Assembly (NCBI GenBank): GCA_902702965.1 | Contig: CACRXP010000984.1 | Location: 2,770-66,769, forward strand | Source of the DNA: Spirometra erinaceieuropaei | Taxonomy: Eukaryota > Platyhelminthes > Cestoda > Diphyllobothriidea > Diphyllobothriidae | Length of the DNA: 64,000 nt | Direction: 5' to 3' | In this document: positions 1 to 10,959 of the stretch, piece after piece | Layout: each line of letters begins with the position of its first letter | How positions within the stretch are numbered: the stretch's first letter is position 1 | Notes under the pieces: model-generated | What the model was told of the DNA's origin: nothing | What the model saw: only the letters and a program-made list of their open reading frames with translations | Databases searched by the model: none | Translations under genes and position numbers: made by a program

Positions 1-1396
1 CTGTCAGGGCTCACTTTATTCAAGTGACTAAATTTGGTCAGACGAAACAATTTTTGGGCTAAAGTTATAATAGTGTTGCGATTATGGTGACAAAGTTGGT
101 GATGATGATGAAGAAAGGTGGATAAGAGATGTGTTTATCTTTATGAGATTGCAAATAATAGGAAAATAGATTATTAAGTTGGAGGGGTCAGACAATTTGA
201 GTATATACTCTACACAGTAGTGAACAAATAGAGATAAAATACTTCGGAGATTCATAAATAAAACTCATTTGCTGACCACTATAATCTTCTTAAAATAAAA
301 CATTATCATGCCGAAATATGAGATAAAATCAGTCAAAATAGCAGGAAGGCGAAACAAAGCGCACATGTCATTATTGTGTCTGCAAATGTATAAATCATAA
401 AGACCGCAAAACAAAATAAGACGAAATATTTTTTGAGTGACTTCATCATGATGTTTATAATGCAAATGGCACTGTTAGTGATAGCAAGGAGAATCGGTGA
501 TTAGAAGATAATTTCATATTTTCCATTTTACAGGTGACAGGTAGGTACATTCGGAGTAGTCAGACAATTTTGACGCGGCCTCTACACGGCAGTAAACATA
601 GCCGGAATGCTGGTGTATTTTAGACGTTTTAATGCTGTGGCACGACGTTCGAGATTCGTACACATTTCTCTTCGTGTTGACCTTGTCTCTGAGAGTAACG
701 TCCAGCGGCATGCCTCATAAAGTTTCAACATGCAGCGGATTTCGCTAAAGGACTTCTGAGGTCCATCGATTGTTGCTGTTTGGGGTTTATGGGACATATT
801 TCACGACGTCCGTACAACGGCACGTTCAATGTTACCATCATCTAGACAATATAATCGCTTCAATGCAGATATCGCGCTTGGCGTAACATCCAACATTCAC
901 ATAGTGCTGCATGTCTCAACGCATTGGCAGCCATCTGAATTGCCTCATCTCTCGGCGGCTCGTTGTTCGACATTCACAGACTGGACATCTACCTCTAACA
1001 AACAGCTGTGTTACCATGATGGAAATTCAAGCCGTCTTCGGATTTACGTTAAGAGGTAGGCCATTGTTGTTTCAATCTGAATACTGCGGTCGACGTTTTG
1101 CCACCAAAGTAAACAAACGTATTTAAGATTCTCAGTGGGGCTCCATTCATGATAAACCGTCGAGAAATTTACTTGCAATAATAAATACTTCATGTGTTAG
1201 ACAGACAAGATGGTTGTTATGTAGATTTAATCAGCGATTTCTTTGCATTAGTATTCAACAGGATGCGTGTGTAGCAGGAGGCTAGGATGTTTTTCCATCG
1301 ATGCAGGTTTAAGCTTTTTTATGCTCATTGGGGCCTAACTCACTTCTGATCCTCTGGTAATTTCAAGCGGCCTGACGCATTTAATGTGGTGGTTAA
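1..1396. other. AT-rich stretch, no gene recognised
   Basis: I see no convincing coding region, RNA gene or known repeat here. Open frames are short and overlap on both strands, as expected by chance. The part around 580-1130 is somewhat richer in G and C but shows no recognisable protein motif. Confidence 0.5.
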
Positions 1397-2298
1397 CAGT
1401 GCCTGAAAAATATCATGGCCTATATTCCGAAGAAGCAATTTCCATAAGTAATGATCAATTAGACCGATTTATATTTCTCATTATCTTACGGGGTAATCCT
1501 ACAGTATTTCAAACTCGGCAGAATGTTGATTTATGAATGCTCTTCTTCTTCTTCACCTTCTGTAAAACCGCAATCGGTCAAGAATGACAAGATATTTCAC
1601 ATGCATTTTTTATATTGATCTTTGATGGTCTTATGAATTTAAAGACATTTCGAAAAAAATAAACTAAACATACTTTCTTTTACTACTTTGTTAGGGAATT
1701 GTGTCACAAGTGAAGAAGGAGTTAAATTAGATTTTAAAACGTTTTCTAATTCCGGAATAATCTGGGGCATTTCAGCCGTTACATTTGTGTTTCCTGAATT
1801 TATTCTACAAGCTGCTTTGTTCCAGGTATGAAAGCCTTACAATTTTCTGTCTTTGAACAGGTCTTATATACAGTACATACAATTACGCACTTGATGCGGA
1901 ATATGTTGGACATTACACGAATGGTAGCGGTAAACCGACAGGTTGGTGGACATTGCAAAGTTTTAAAAAATCTCATAATAAGGAACTTTTCAAAACCTTA
2001 TTATAATCCTCCTTCCGATATAAAATATACAGATGACGCGATTCTCTATCCCATGAGTAAAAATAAGACTTTTTACCATATGAAATATATTTGAATATAT
2101 AAGGCAATCGATAATTAACGGGAGAAACGCATGCCAGTAAAGAAGTTATTCTTGGTTGAGTGCAGTTAATGCAGGAGATCGGAAAAAAGCATTCATATGT
2201 TGCTATACTGTTAGGCCTGAACCATCCAAGTAATCCTTCCTAATCGGAAACATCTTCCAGAATGTTGGCCACAATTTCATGTCATCGGTCACTCAATG
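1397..2298. mobile_element. Non-autonomous TIR element (long inverted arms)
   Basis: The two ends are diverged inverted copies. The left end starts CAGTG after TTAA, and the right end finishes with a reverse complement of the same family terminus (GGTCACTCAATG). The arms run several hundred bases inward and share the family's landmark phrases with the elements at 8.2, 21.4 and 51.6 kb, such as the stretch near 1690-1760 against the one near 1960-2040. No transposase frame is visible, so this is a foldback or MITE-like derivative that would need a transposase in trans. The better copies have TA target duplications, which fits a Tc1/mariner-type mechanism. That family assignment is inference. 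The TA flank is not preserved on the right side here. Confidence 0.55.
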
Positions 2299-3719
2299 TG
2301 ATATGTGAAATAGAAAGAGACCATAAGGGTTATGCAATTGTAATGTTGCCCATTAGTCAAACCAGTTCCAATAAACTTTCCTTGCGCATGCAGAATATTA
2401 TTACAAGCACTCTTTTCAAGGAAAAAGATACCAAAATGTCTTTTATAATAATAGCTCACGTAGACTAGGTGGACCTGCGAAATGTATTTCTACTAGTTTT
2501 TAGTCTATCATTGACTATATATTAGATACTCTAATATATTCAAGATCAAAACGTGGTAAAAAAGAACAGAAATACTAAGGAGGATCACAATTCAGTCGTT
2601 ACTATCTCTTTTTAGAGACATGAGTTCCAACTGGACTTCTCAAAGGCCTCTATCGTGTGCATCTCTTATTCGCTTAAAACAGCTGTCTAGACAAGCCTTC
2701 TGTAAAAGAAATGTTCAAAACTTACATCAGCCGATATCTTTAAACCTAATTCGCCAACCAAAGTTTTAAGGAATATTATTGGTTCAAAACAGAAAGCTAC
2801 ATGCGATCGAACTTTAAACTGGTCTGCATTGGGCATTGCAAACCCAGAAACATTACAAAACACCTGATTTTTTAGGTAAGCGAGTACAATTATTAGCAAC
2901 ACTAGGATACCAGGTGTTGATTGTGGGATCCCAAAAAGTTTGCATTATATAAATAGTGTTCACGGAAGACGATGTATTTAATAATGATACTTTACACAAC
3001 GGTTCTATTATCTTGTGAAGTAGGAGCCTGTTCCCCTCGTCCGACACCTCAAAGATCTACTATTAAAGGTTTGTATTCGGATTTGCATATAAAGCACTTT
3101 TTTTAAATTTTCAAGAATATTTCCACTTGCCATTATAAAATTAGCCGATCACCGCACAATCATATATACAGTTTGCCAACTCATTCGACTTTAAATATAC
3201 GATTAAAATTTGTAACACAATCTGATGCAAGATTTGCTTTCGGCAAAACAATAAAAGTCATAAAATCAATTATAAATATTTTATCCATAGTTTGTTTACT
3301 AGGGAATTTATCCAGGTTAATTCGCTAAAACAAACTTATTAGTAACTTTACTTATTTTAATTGACATATATGAAATGGCTTTCATTATATCCAATTATTA
3401 CGTGATTTATGACATTTCGTATGAATAGGTTACCACGTCAGTTTTACTACAAATAACTGAGTAAAATTTTACGCAGTAATATTGCCGCGAACGAAGGTTG
3501 AACGCATACATAAAACGCATTACGGAAATGCTGAACACTACTTGTTACCGTCATATCTTTCTCGCCAGTACAAGACATACTTGATGTGCATGCAAAACTC
3601 ATCATGGATTTTTAGTTTGCGTTGGGCTGACTGCCCATTTCTATGCATTTCTACCTGGTACACGTATATATAGATATTTGTAAAAAAATATGGGTTCCGT
3701 GGAACAAGAGGATTTAGTG
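2299..3719. other. AT-rich stretch, no gene recognised
   Basis: Only short overlapping frames are present and none carries a recognisable motif. A GTAAGC splice-donor-like site follows a pyrimidine run near 2870, but no frame supports an exon around it. Confidence 0.45.
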
Positions 3720-4135
3720 CGTTAATTTTCGATGCTGGCTCCCCACGTCGTGTTCAGGCGCAAACGGGAAGGATATGTGAAAGCAGGAAACAGCTAACAT
3801 CTGAAATGCACATGAAATCGATACTTGCATGTCGTGTGTGCCGGTATACGGCCGCCGTGCGTCGATCTGAGCTGGTTGGTTTCTTTCTCTTCCATTTAAA
3901 GTGCGCCCAAACTGGCCAATGTGTTCATCCCGTAGATATTAACATCAGCTAGCAGTGAAAAGGCGCGCCCGTCTATCTAAAGTAGTCATGCACACAGTGG
4001 AAAGTGAAGGCAGTGAACTCAGATGAAGCATGCATTAACCGGCATATCGACCAAATGCCACATGCAGAATCTTTAGGGAGAAATGCTAACTGACTTAATT
4101 AAGCCCACGATAATGACTTTAGCCGATGATCGAAT
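3720..4135. mobile_element. Penelope-like family A remnants in opposed orientation
   Basis: Around 3725-3765 the sequence resembles the reverse complement of the family-A tail seen at 24.75 kb and 61.6 kb. Around 4005-4130 it resembles, in plus orientation, the end of the GIY-YIG region and the tail seen at 20.56-20.71 kb. The coding frame is broken. The same order, a minus tail then a plus C-terminal piece, recurs at 41.1-41.5 kb, so it may be one shared rearranged unit rather than two independent insertions. The call rests on resemblance between window copies read by eye. Confidence 0.45.
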
Positions 4136-4182
4136 CCGTTCAGACGATGAGGATGCGATCGTTGGAACAAGAAAATTATTGG

Positions 4183-4235
4183 CCTGACTTTTCGGATTCT
4201 CACTCGAATCCATTATCAGAAACATTCGCAGATAA
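4183..4235 (-). ncRNA. Hammerhead-like ribozyme relic in PLE-C tail
   Basis: On the minus strand the core reads CTGATAA, a stem-II hairpin GGATTC/GAATCC with a short loop, then GAAAAGTC. Two positions differ from the better copies (CTGATGA and GAAACGTC), so this copy is probably inactive. It lies 43 bp downstream of a TATA box on the same strand. Type I hammerheads are known in the terminal repeats of Penelope-like elements, and the position here agrees with that. Confidence 0.6.
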
Positions 4236-4261
4236 AGGTGATGGTGGAACTAGGAGTGCAG

Positions 4262-4269
4262 TATTTATA
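4262..4269 (-). promoter_or_regulatory. TATA box of the PLE-C terminal promoter
   Basis: The minus strand reads CTATAAATACTGCA around this site. The same motif occurs at 51051-51058 in the good copy at almost the same distance (43-44 bp) before the hammerhead core. The conserved pairing suggests an internal promoter in the element's tail. Activity is inferred. Confidence 0.45.
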
Positions 4270-4426
4270 GCACGTGGCTGCCGTGGACGATATTCGCACT
4301 GCAACTAACAGTTTTTGCAATTACCGCTGGGGTCGTAATTGATGCGGTGGTGGCTTGTCGGTCCGAGTCCGAGTCGTTAATTGCCGCGATTTCGTTATCC
4401 ATGCTGGATGCTGGTGTGACGATTGC

Positions 4427-6795
4427 TCAGCAAACTGGCTCACTGTCACCGTGATAATTGCTCATCCGCGACCTCCCCACGTGACTGTTTCTCCTGTCCA
4501 GGGAAAATTGCAGTACGGAATAGGTTACCTGGAGGTCATTGTGCTTGTTGATGGATTGTGGGCCTGAAAACCATGACTCGAGCGGCTTGCGGCTCACGCG
4601 GTTGTCACACCTAGCGATGATTTCGCCCTTATGAAATCTGAAACTATCGCCGGGTCCCTTTGAGTGCGCCGCCGCCGCCGCCGAAGATTTAGCCTCTCCA
4701 CTGCTGCTGTGTGCTCGGCCATTCGCGCACGGAGTAATCTCCCAGTTTCTCTGACATAATGGCTTTGTCGGCAACTGCACCTGATCCGGTTAACGACTCC
4801 AGACGTTTCCTGCCGTAACAGCGGGTCTTTTGGCCTCATGACTTGACGCCTTATGGTTTCTTCCGGCCTGTGTGCAACCCCAACTCCAAGTGGAGTGAGA
4901 AGACGACTGACGGCTTCCGAGACGTTCTTCACTTACGGAAGAGCCCGCCAAAATTTGCGGCCGATTGGATTTGGTCTCTGGTGTCCTTTTCGTATGCACT
5001 GGTTGACAAAGTTGCGCCGGTAACCATTGGCGCTCATTACCCATCAAAGATATTGTAATTCGGCAACCTTGTCTTCCATTTCACTGCAGTGAGTCTCAAC
5101 GCGCCGATATAGCGCCCTAAAGCAACTGCGTTTGTGACTGGTCGGGATGTTGGTATTGAGGTTCAGTATTTGCGTCGTATTTGTCGCTTTCCTGAACAGT
5201 TTGGTTTTTAGGCCACTACAATCTTTGCGGCAGACGAGAAAATCCAGGAAGGCCAGTTGATTGTTTTCCTCCTCCGCTATCGTAAATTTAATGTCCGGGA
5301 ATACGGCGTTGAGATGTTCTTTGAATGTGAGCACCTGATCTCGTTTGATGACGACAAAGGTATCATCCATATACCGAGCCCAGAATTTCGGTCTGTGGTT
5401 ACAGAAAACCAGCGACTTCGGTCGCTTTAGGACAGACTCGGCTAGGAGCCCCGAAATCGGTGAATCAATTGGCGTTCCCTTCACCTGCTCGTAGATTGTT
5501 CCGTCGAACGTAAAGTACGTCTTGAGACAGAACTTCAGGAGCTGGATGATTTGGGCGTGTCCGAGGCGATTCTTTCTTTCGAAGTATTTCTCTCATAGGA
5601 GTATTTCAATTGTCTTATTTGCCAGGTCCTGCGGGATAGAAGTAAAAAGGGACGTGACATCAGAGTAAACCATGATATCGCTTGGCAGAAGACTTACTCC
5701 TTTAAGTTTCTCCACGAATTGCGTTGAACAGCCGACTGTGGTGTTCGAATCAGAGGTCAGAAACTCGAGACGTTGGAACAGGCACTTTGGCAGTCGGTAG
5801 GTTGGAGTGCCCTTTAGTGATACGATAGGCCGGAGAGGAGCGCCCTATTTGTGAACTTTTAGGAGACCGTAGATTCGGGCTAGGGCCGTTCCTTGCGCTA
5901 TCGTCATGCATCGGTCGATTGGCGATATTGCAACTGAGTTCTCGATTGCCAACAGCGTCGCGTTAATCTCGCATGTCATTGTTTTTTTGGGGTTGGATTC
6001 GCATAGGACATAGGACTGACGACCGTCCAAGAAGCTGTTTGCTTTTTGATTGTAGTCTGTCCTGTCCAATTCGACCGTTGAACGCCCTTTGTCCGCAGGC
6101 ACGATAACGTGGTCGTTGTTGCCTCTGAGTTCCTTAAGTGCATCGCGCTCGACCTTGGAAAGCACGTAACGCTGCCTATGAGCCATGAGGAGGGAGGACA
6201 CCTGGTGTCGAATGAGGTTCTTCGTTTCGTCTGTCTCGCCAATCTGGCCGAGGATTGATTCCAATGCTGCGACCATGTTGGCACTTTTGTCATCGGCTGT
6301 GTTGAATGAGGCCTCATGTCATTAAACCTGCATTTCTTCCTCCGTCAGCTCCTTTGACGACAAGTTGTGCACCAGTTTGTCGTTCTTGGATGAGATTGGG
6401 GCAGGCAGGTTATGAAATGTGTTCTATAAGGCTGCTTCGCGCGTTGCTTTATGTTCGCGGGTTTGTTCGGCCAGCCTTTGCTGAGGCAGTTTTATGCCGT
6501 CCTTACCCATGAACTCGCTGCAACTTGCTTTCTCTTGTCCAATCCTCTGACAGTATTTGCGAATCCGTGAGTGATAGTCTTGACGGAACACTCAGATAAT
6601 TCATCTTCCGTTCTGAAGTACTGGGCGTCTCGCCAACTCTGTGTTGACCGGAGGTTTGTATGGAAAACACTTCGGCTGCACATTGTAGTCTAGACACCTA
6701 TGCAGAAATCGAATCTGCGCATATGTAGACGACTCTCGAAGGGTAAAGGTTTCCCACCGTCGAGTCGATCGGAGCGCCTTGCGCCAAAATATATT
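4427..6795 (-). pseudogene. Penelope-like RT/GIY-YIG protein, broken
   Basis: The family product copies RNA into DNA at the target site, using the endonuclease nick as primer. Fragments in several frames give the family landmarks in order. An N-terminal piece lies at 6795-6500. At 6276-5845 there is the fingers motif VPADKGRSTV, followed by the YGLLKVHK element. At 5484-5044 there is motif B altered to GTPIDSPISG, then RYMDDTFVVI (motif C with both aspartates) and the thumb HKRSCFRALYRRVETHCS. A degraded GIY-YIG region at 4932-4427 reads RIRCSCRQSHYVRETGR. A run of about five GCC units near 4668-4685 sits inside the GIY-YIG frame. At least three frame changes and several stops separate the parts, so no full product is possible. 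Confidence 0.8.
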
Positions 6796-6804
6796 GCTGA
6801 TAGA

Positions 6805-6900
6805 ATCGAATGTCTCTGATGATGGATTCGAGAGAAAATCCGAAACGTCAGGCCAACAAATTTCTTGTTCCAGCGATCGCATGTTCATCTTCTGAACTGC
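6805..6900 (+). ncRNA. Hammerhead-like core in an inverted PLE-C tail
   Basis: The plus strand has an intact core: CTGATGA at 6816-6822, stem II GGATT/AATCC, and GAAACGTC at 6842-6849. If active it would cut after the C at 6849. The following tail (GCGATCGC, then CTTCTGAACTGC) matches the end of the copy at 51.1-51.2 kb. Its orientation is opposite to the adjoining PLE-C copy 2, so a tail is joined head-on to a second element's 5' end. Confidence 0.7.
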
Positions 6901-7009
6901 TACCTGGAACTCGCCTGTACGCTTCTATCAACGAAGGAACAACCATTAGGGATCCATGTGTTGGAGGTTTAGAAAACGCGAGGGGATTGCGGATCAGTGG
7001 GAATGCGGG

Positions 7010-8010
7010 CGCTTGGTGACTGCTGTGGGATGAGATCAGGGGCAATGCTCGGGCGTCTAGATCGACGTGACGGTTGCGCTGGTCGTGCCAGAATGCCAAG
7101 CTTCGAGGAATTCTCGCGGTTGTCTGGCGTTAGCCTTTGCGATCATTTCAGCACCGTCCCAATTGAAGCGGTGGTTATGTTCAAGGGCGTGCGCAAACAC
7201 GAGGAACAGAGGGTCACGTCGGCGGATGGCTTACTTGTGCTCGTTAATGCGCATCCCAAGACATCGTCCTGTATGGACAATATAAACAGAAGGGCGGTTG
7301 GTGCATGGTATACTGTAGGTGATGTTAGTAAGTTTTTCGTTGGGCACCGGGTCCTTTACTCGGCATAATGTCTCACGTAGGGAATATGCGGGCTTGTGGG
7401 CAATGGAGATGCCAAAGCGTTTTTATTATCAGGAGAGTGTTTCAGAAATTCCTTGAATGTACGGCAGTGAATAGAATTTCTGTTGCACTATATCTACCTT
7501 AGAGTCGGGACTTGGTAGTTGTCTCTGGCGTCTGAGACAGTTCTTTACACAACTGGCAGGATATCCGTTGTACCGGATTTACCGATGTAAGTAGACCAAT
7601 TCTTTTATAATTAAGTCATTAGTGTTGCGAATGCGATAAAACCGATGGAATACAGTGCGGACACAAATTCGTTTATGGGCCGCAGAATGATTGCTCCCAT
7701 AGTTAAGTATGCTTTTGACACTAGAGTCCTTTGTGTGGACGCTTGTTGCTATTTTGTTATCACTAAGTCTTTATATACTCACATCTAAGAGCGAAAGGGT
7801 ATCTCCAGTTGCTTCTTCTCGAGTAAACAGTATAGCCGGGAAGACGCTATTTAAGTTCCGGTGCAATCGCTCAACTTCGCTGGTCTTTATGATGCCAAAC
7901 GTGTCGTCCACGTAGCGGAGCCACATTTTTTGTTTGAAGGTTTGGACAACATCCCGTTCTAGTCGCTGCAAGACTAGTAATGTAGGTAGCGGCGATATTG
8001 GTGAGCCCAG
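7010..8010 (-). pseudogene. Penelope-like family B RT/GIY-YIG remnant
   Basis: On the minus strand, 7971-7771 encodes the RT catalytic region (LRYVDDTFGIIKTSEVERLH) followed by FTREEATGDTLSLLDVSI. A GIY-YIG region lies further downstream at about 7340-7060, with the motif VYIVHTGRCLGMRINEHK and, after it, REFLEAWHSGTTS. The reading frame changes between and within the parts, and the linker at 7380-7770 has stops. Motif spacing and wording differ from families A, C and D, so this is a separate family. The 24.04-24.76 kb piece is a second copy of its GIY-YIG half. It is inactive as it stands. Confidence 0.72.
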
Positions 8011-8179
8011 CAGGTGCGCTTAAGTTGTTGATAATACTTGTCATCGAACTGGGCATTCCAGTGTCCCCTGTCGTTGTCGGTAATGCTTTTCTGCCTATCT
8101 CATGCTCCACTGTGCTGATGGTGGTTGGATCGAAAGAGTGCCCTAAGGCGCAACGGGACGAGTTAGTTTCTTATAAACG

Positions 8180-9132
8180 ATCGATAATAGCCACATTGAC
8201 CCATGAAATGTCAACGGATATTTCGAAATTAGTTTTTGTTTCGAAAAGATTAATTCATTTTGGTTGCAAAATTGATTATCTCGCAGCACAATTCTATATT
8301 AATTCAGCGACTTCGAATAAATTTTTTTTCCGGCTACCTGCAAAAACCATATTCGGTAAAAAATGACTACCTACTTTGCAGACATTTTTCTCGTTGACTT
8401 TTGATTCCCTTAAAAAGTGAATCATATTTTATATAAAGCATGCATCAAATAATCATTCTTTTGCTCATTCCGTAGAATCTTACATCTTTTTTCCAATTTT
8501 ATTTTCGAGGAAAGTGTACAATTTGCTTTTAAAACACTTTTTAAATTCCCGAATAATTCTCAACGTAGCCTATCGTTACACTTGCATTTAGGGTTTCCAC
8601 ACTGCAGGCCGAATAATTTTTGCGAAATGATAACTTTACATTTCTCTATGCCATTTATAGTAACCTGTGCGTGATATAAAAAATTATTAGTGGATTTTAA
8701 CCATATTGTAAAAGTATTAATATAAGTAAATGCAAAACAATTATGTTTTAGCAACCTCCATTTCACGGAATTCAGAAATTGCGCAATTAAAATGCATTTT
8801 AAATACGACCTTCACCATGGCTTTGAATATAAAGTAGGAAAATGGTGTTATATTCTAGCGAATAAGCAAACGAATGAATAGTTTGCGCATGCTTTCCTAT
8901 ATATATAAGAAAATTTTTAAAGACATTGACAATCAATAAGAAACATGCATGCTATAGAAGTATTCATTTTTGCGATTATTTTTTGGGTGCAGCCGGAATC
9001 CTGAGATTACTAAATTATTTTAGAAATACGCTGCGTGGTGAATGGTGTTACAACCCTACTTAATAATTTTTTTCGAAACAAAAACGTATTTCAGTATATC
9101 TATTGACATTTTATGAGTTTGCCTATCTGCTG
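8180..9132. mobile_element. Non-autonomous TIR element
   Basis: The left arm (from about 8180, with GACCCATGAAATGTCAACGG) and the right arm (ending TGACATTTTATGAG followed by TTTGCCTATCTGCTG near 9132) are inverted copies. Internal landmarks match too, for example CATGCAT near 8440 against its inverse near 8890 and 8945. There is no transposase frame. The left terminus is diverged, so its exact base is uncertain. The right end is followed by ATATA, in keeping with a TA target. Confidence 0.5.
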
Positions 9133-9501
9133 ATATACATATATATAATCAACTAACTGAAGCGAACAAGTTTAGGACTGTGGAAATATGCCGTCGCATA
9201 AAGGCGCTTTTACTGTGCTAATTCGTCTAACGAGGACACTCAAATCAAAAATGCGTGCAATACAGACGTTTAAATTTGGTTAACATGGATGCCATTACCT
9301 TTTAATTTTTGCTCGATTTATATGAAAACCTTAATATTTCTTAACAGGTCACCATTGGCGATACGTATTATCCTTTGCGGGTCCAAATGCATAACAATCT
9401 TTCTACGAACAATACTCACCAGTCATAGTAGCTAAAATATAATAATCATTTTATTTTCCGTAAGACGAATAATAATTTATTATATTCACAAATACCCACA
9501 G

Positions 9502-10058
9502 ACCGTGAGGATTGTAAAGCAAACTCGGATGGAAGTCTACATTACATGGCGGAAAGTCTTTTATCAGACGCTATAAGACGGACGTTCCCATCTATCCAGT
9601 CCCAATGCCTTAATTGGCCAAACGGTCAAATAACCAAATTTATGTTTGGCAAACGGAGTACTTGCACCATAGACCGCATCATCTCCCCAACGGGAATTCA
9701 ATCCTATACATGCGCACTTGAAGTTTTTGTCCATGCTATTCCGATTTGGTCCACAGCGGGATACCAGCCACTTGAACTGACCCCGGAACTCCTACAGTCA
9801 CACCCGGACTTTAAAAGGGACGCAAAGCAGGTTACCGTTGTTTTCAATGCGCTTCATGACACAACTAGTAATTCCGAATACTTCCAGTTCATCAGTCTGC
9901 AGAAGATATCGTACAAGACATTGACATATTTTCCTGATTGTCATTTTGCTTCGCTTGACACTCAGGTGGCCACGTTTGAGGATCGGCGTTTTTTGGCAAT
10001 TCTTTGGCCAGTTTTTGTCAATGCTGAGTCACATGCGTGTCAAACGGATCCCATTTAA
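9502..10058 (+). CDS. Terminal exon of an unknown protein, paralogue 1
   Basis: The exon appears to start after a CCCACAG acceptor (9495-9501) and is open for about 185 codons to TAA at 10056-10058. Two bases precede the first full codon, so the upstream intron is phase 1. Features include an early Cys (EDCK), FMFGKRSTC, SYTCALEVFVH, a predicted beta-rich middle, FPDCHFAS and a C-terminal CQTDPI. A second exon at 28253-28794 has the same acceptor phase, the same spacing of Cys/Tyr landmarks and the ending CQTDPV, which argues against chance. The Cys pattern suggests a secreted or extracellular domain. I recognise no family. The upstream exon was not found; a TIR element lies just before it. 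Confidence 0.55.
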
Positions 10059-10725
10059 CTGTTCTCCAATCACACTAAAAATGAGTACAATGGGAATATT
10101 GTTTTCACCTCTGTCTCTTTCTCCAATCAGTTCTATTCAGATCACCTTACTTGTTGGTGATAACTTAAAAAAATTAAAACGGTTGACGTTTAATAGTATT
10201 TTTCTGATTGTTTCATTATCATTTTCGATACACTTATAAGTTCAAATATCTGTCAATGATAACATGCCAAAAATATTTATACGTTCAAATAATTTGGAGA
10301 AAAGGCTTCGTTCCATTAGACGCTTGGAGAAAAGCATAAGTTGGTCTTAACAAACTTCTCCTACTTTTAAAGCATTTTGATCCACACCTGAATTTGCACT
10401 TGCATTCAGCGTTTTCAACTTACAAGAGGTATATTCTTAGTACATGGGAAACAATTCATTGCTATACGCCACTACAAGGAGACCACAAAATCTATCATGA
10501 AATCATAAAATATATCGGGGATCCGAGACATATTGTAGGTTTTACTAGGAAGACTGCTAAGTTTTTATGGATAGGAGTTACCGTTCTTTAAACATCGCTT
10601 ATTCACAAATTTGTTAAAGACCAATTTATACACTTTTGGCAGATAAATAATGGGAAGAAAACTTTATTTTCTATCGAGAGGGGAAAAGAATGAATTGCCA
10701 ATAGAGGCAATGAGACGAGTCCCAG

Positions 10726-10952
10726 GAAGTAGTCTTGAAGAAGGAGACACTATCGCTGGCGTCGGAAAGATATCCGGATTCCAAAGTTACCATACATTTG
10801 TCTATTGATGTGTTTGTGCAAAATATATCGCCTATAAACGCAAGGGAAAATAGGATGAGAATTCGTATCTTACTAGTCGCCATCACCCAGATAAAACACG
10901 ATGTAATTCATATGGGAACAAAATCTGCGGTTGTAAATAGGTATCTGGTAAA
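10726..10952 (+). CDS. Candidate exon resembling a Cys-loop receptor N-terminal strand pair
   Basis: The open stretch runs from a CCCAG acceptor-like site to a GTGAGT donor at 10953, ending in phase 2. The translation contains ERYPDSKVTIHLSIDVFVQN followed by ISPINARENRMRIRILL. That layout is like the first two beta strands of pentameric ligand-gated channel ligand-binding domains: alternating hydrophobics, then a polar turn, then a second strand. The usual Trp-x-Asp after the second strand is not present (QIKHD instead). With no further channel exon seen it may be a decayed or false exon. The overlapping minus-strand frame with a signal-like start looks like a shadow. Confidence 0.25.
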
Positions 10953-10959
10953 GTGAGTG

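Larger units (their letters stand above)
4125..6800 (-). mobile_element. Penelope-like element, family C, degenerate copy 2
   Basis: This is a minus-strand copy of the element that is almost intact at 48.5-51.2 kb. Read from high to low coordinate it has the N-terminal region, the RT, a degraded GIY-YIG domain, a TATA box (4262-4269) and a hammerhead-like core (4219 down to 4186). The order and spacing match copy 1. Its 5' side directly meets an oppositely oriented family-C tail at 6805-6900. Many frameshifts and stops show it is dead. Confidence 0.8.

Noticed and set aside
4668..4690. GCC repeat considered as a CRISPR-like or regulatory repeat.
   Set aside because: It is a simple trinucleotide run inside the broken GIY-YIG frame; nothing in the window resembles a CRISPR array.
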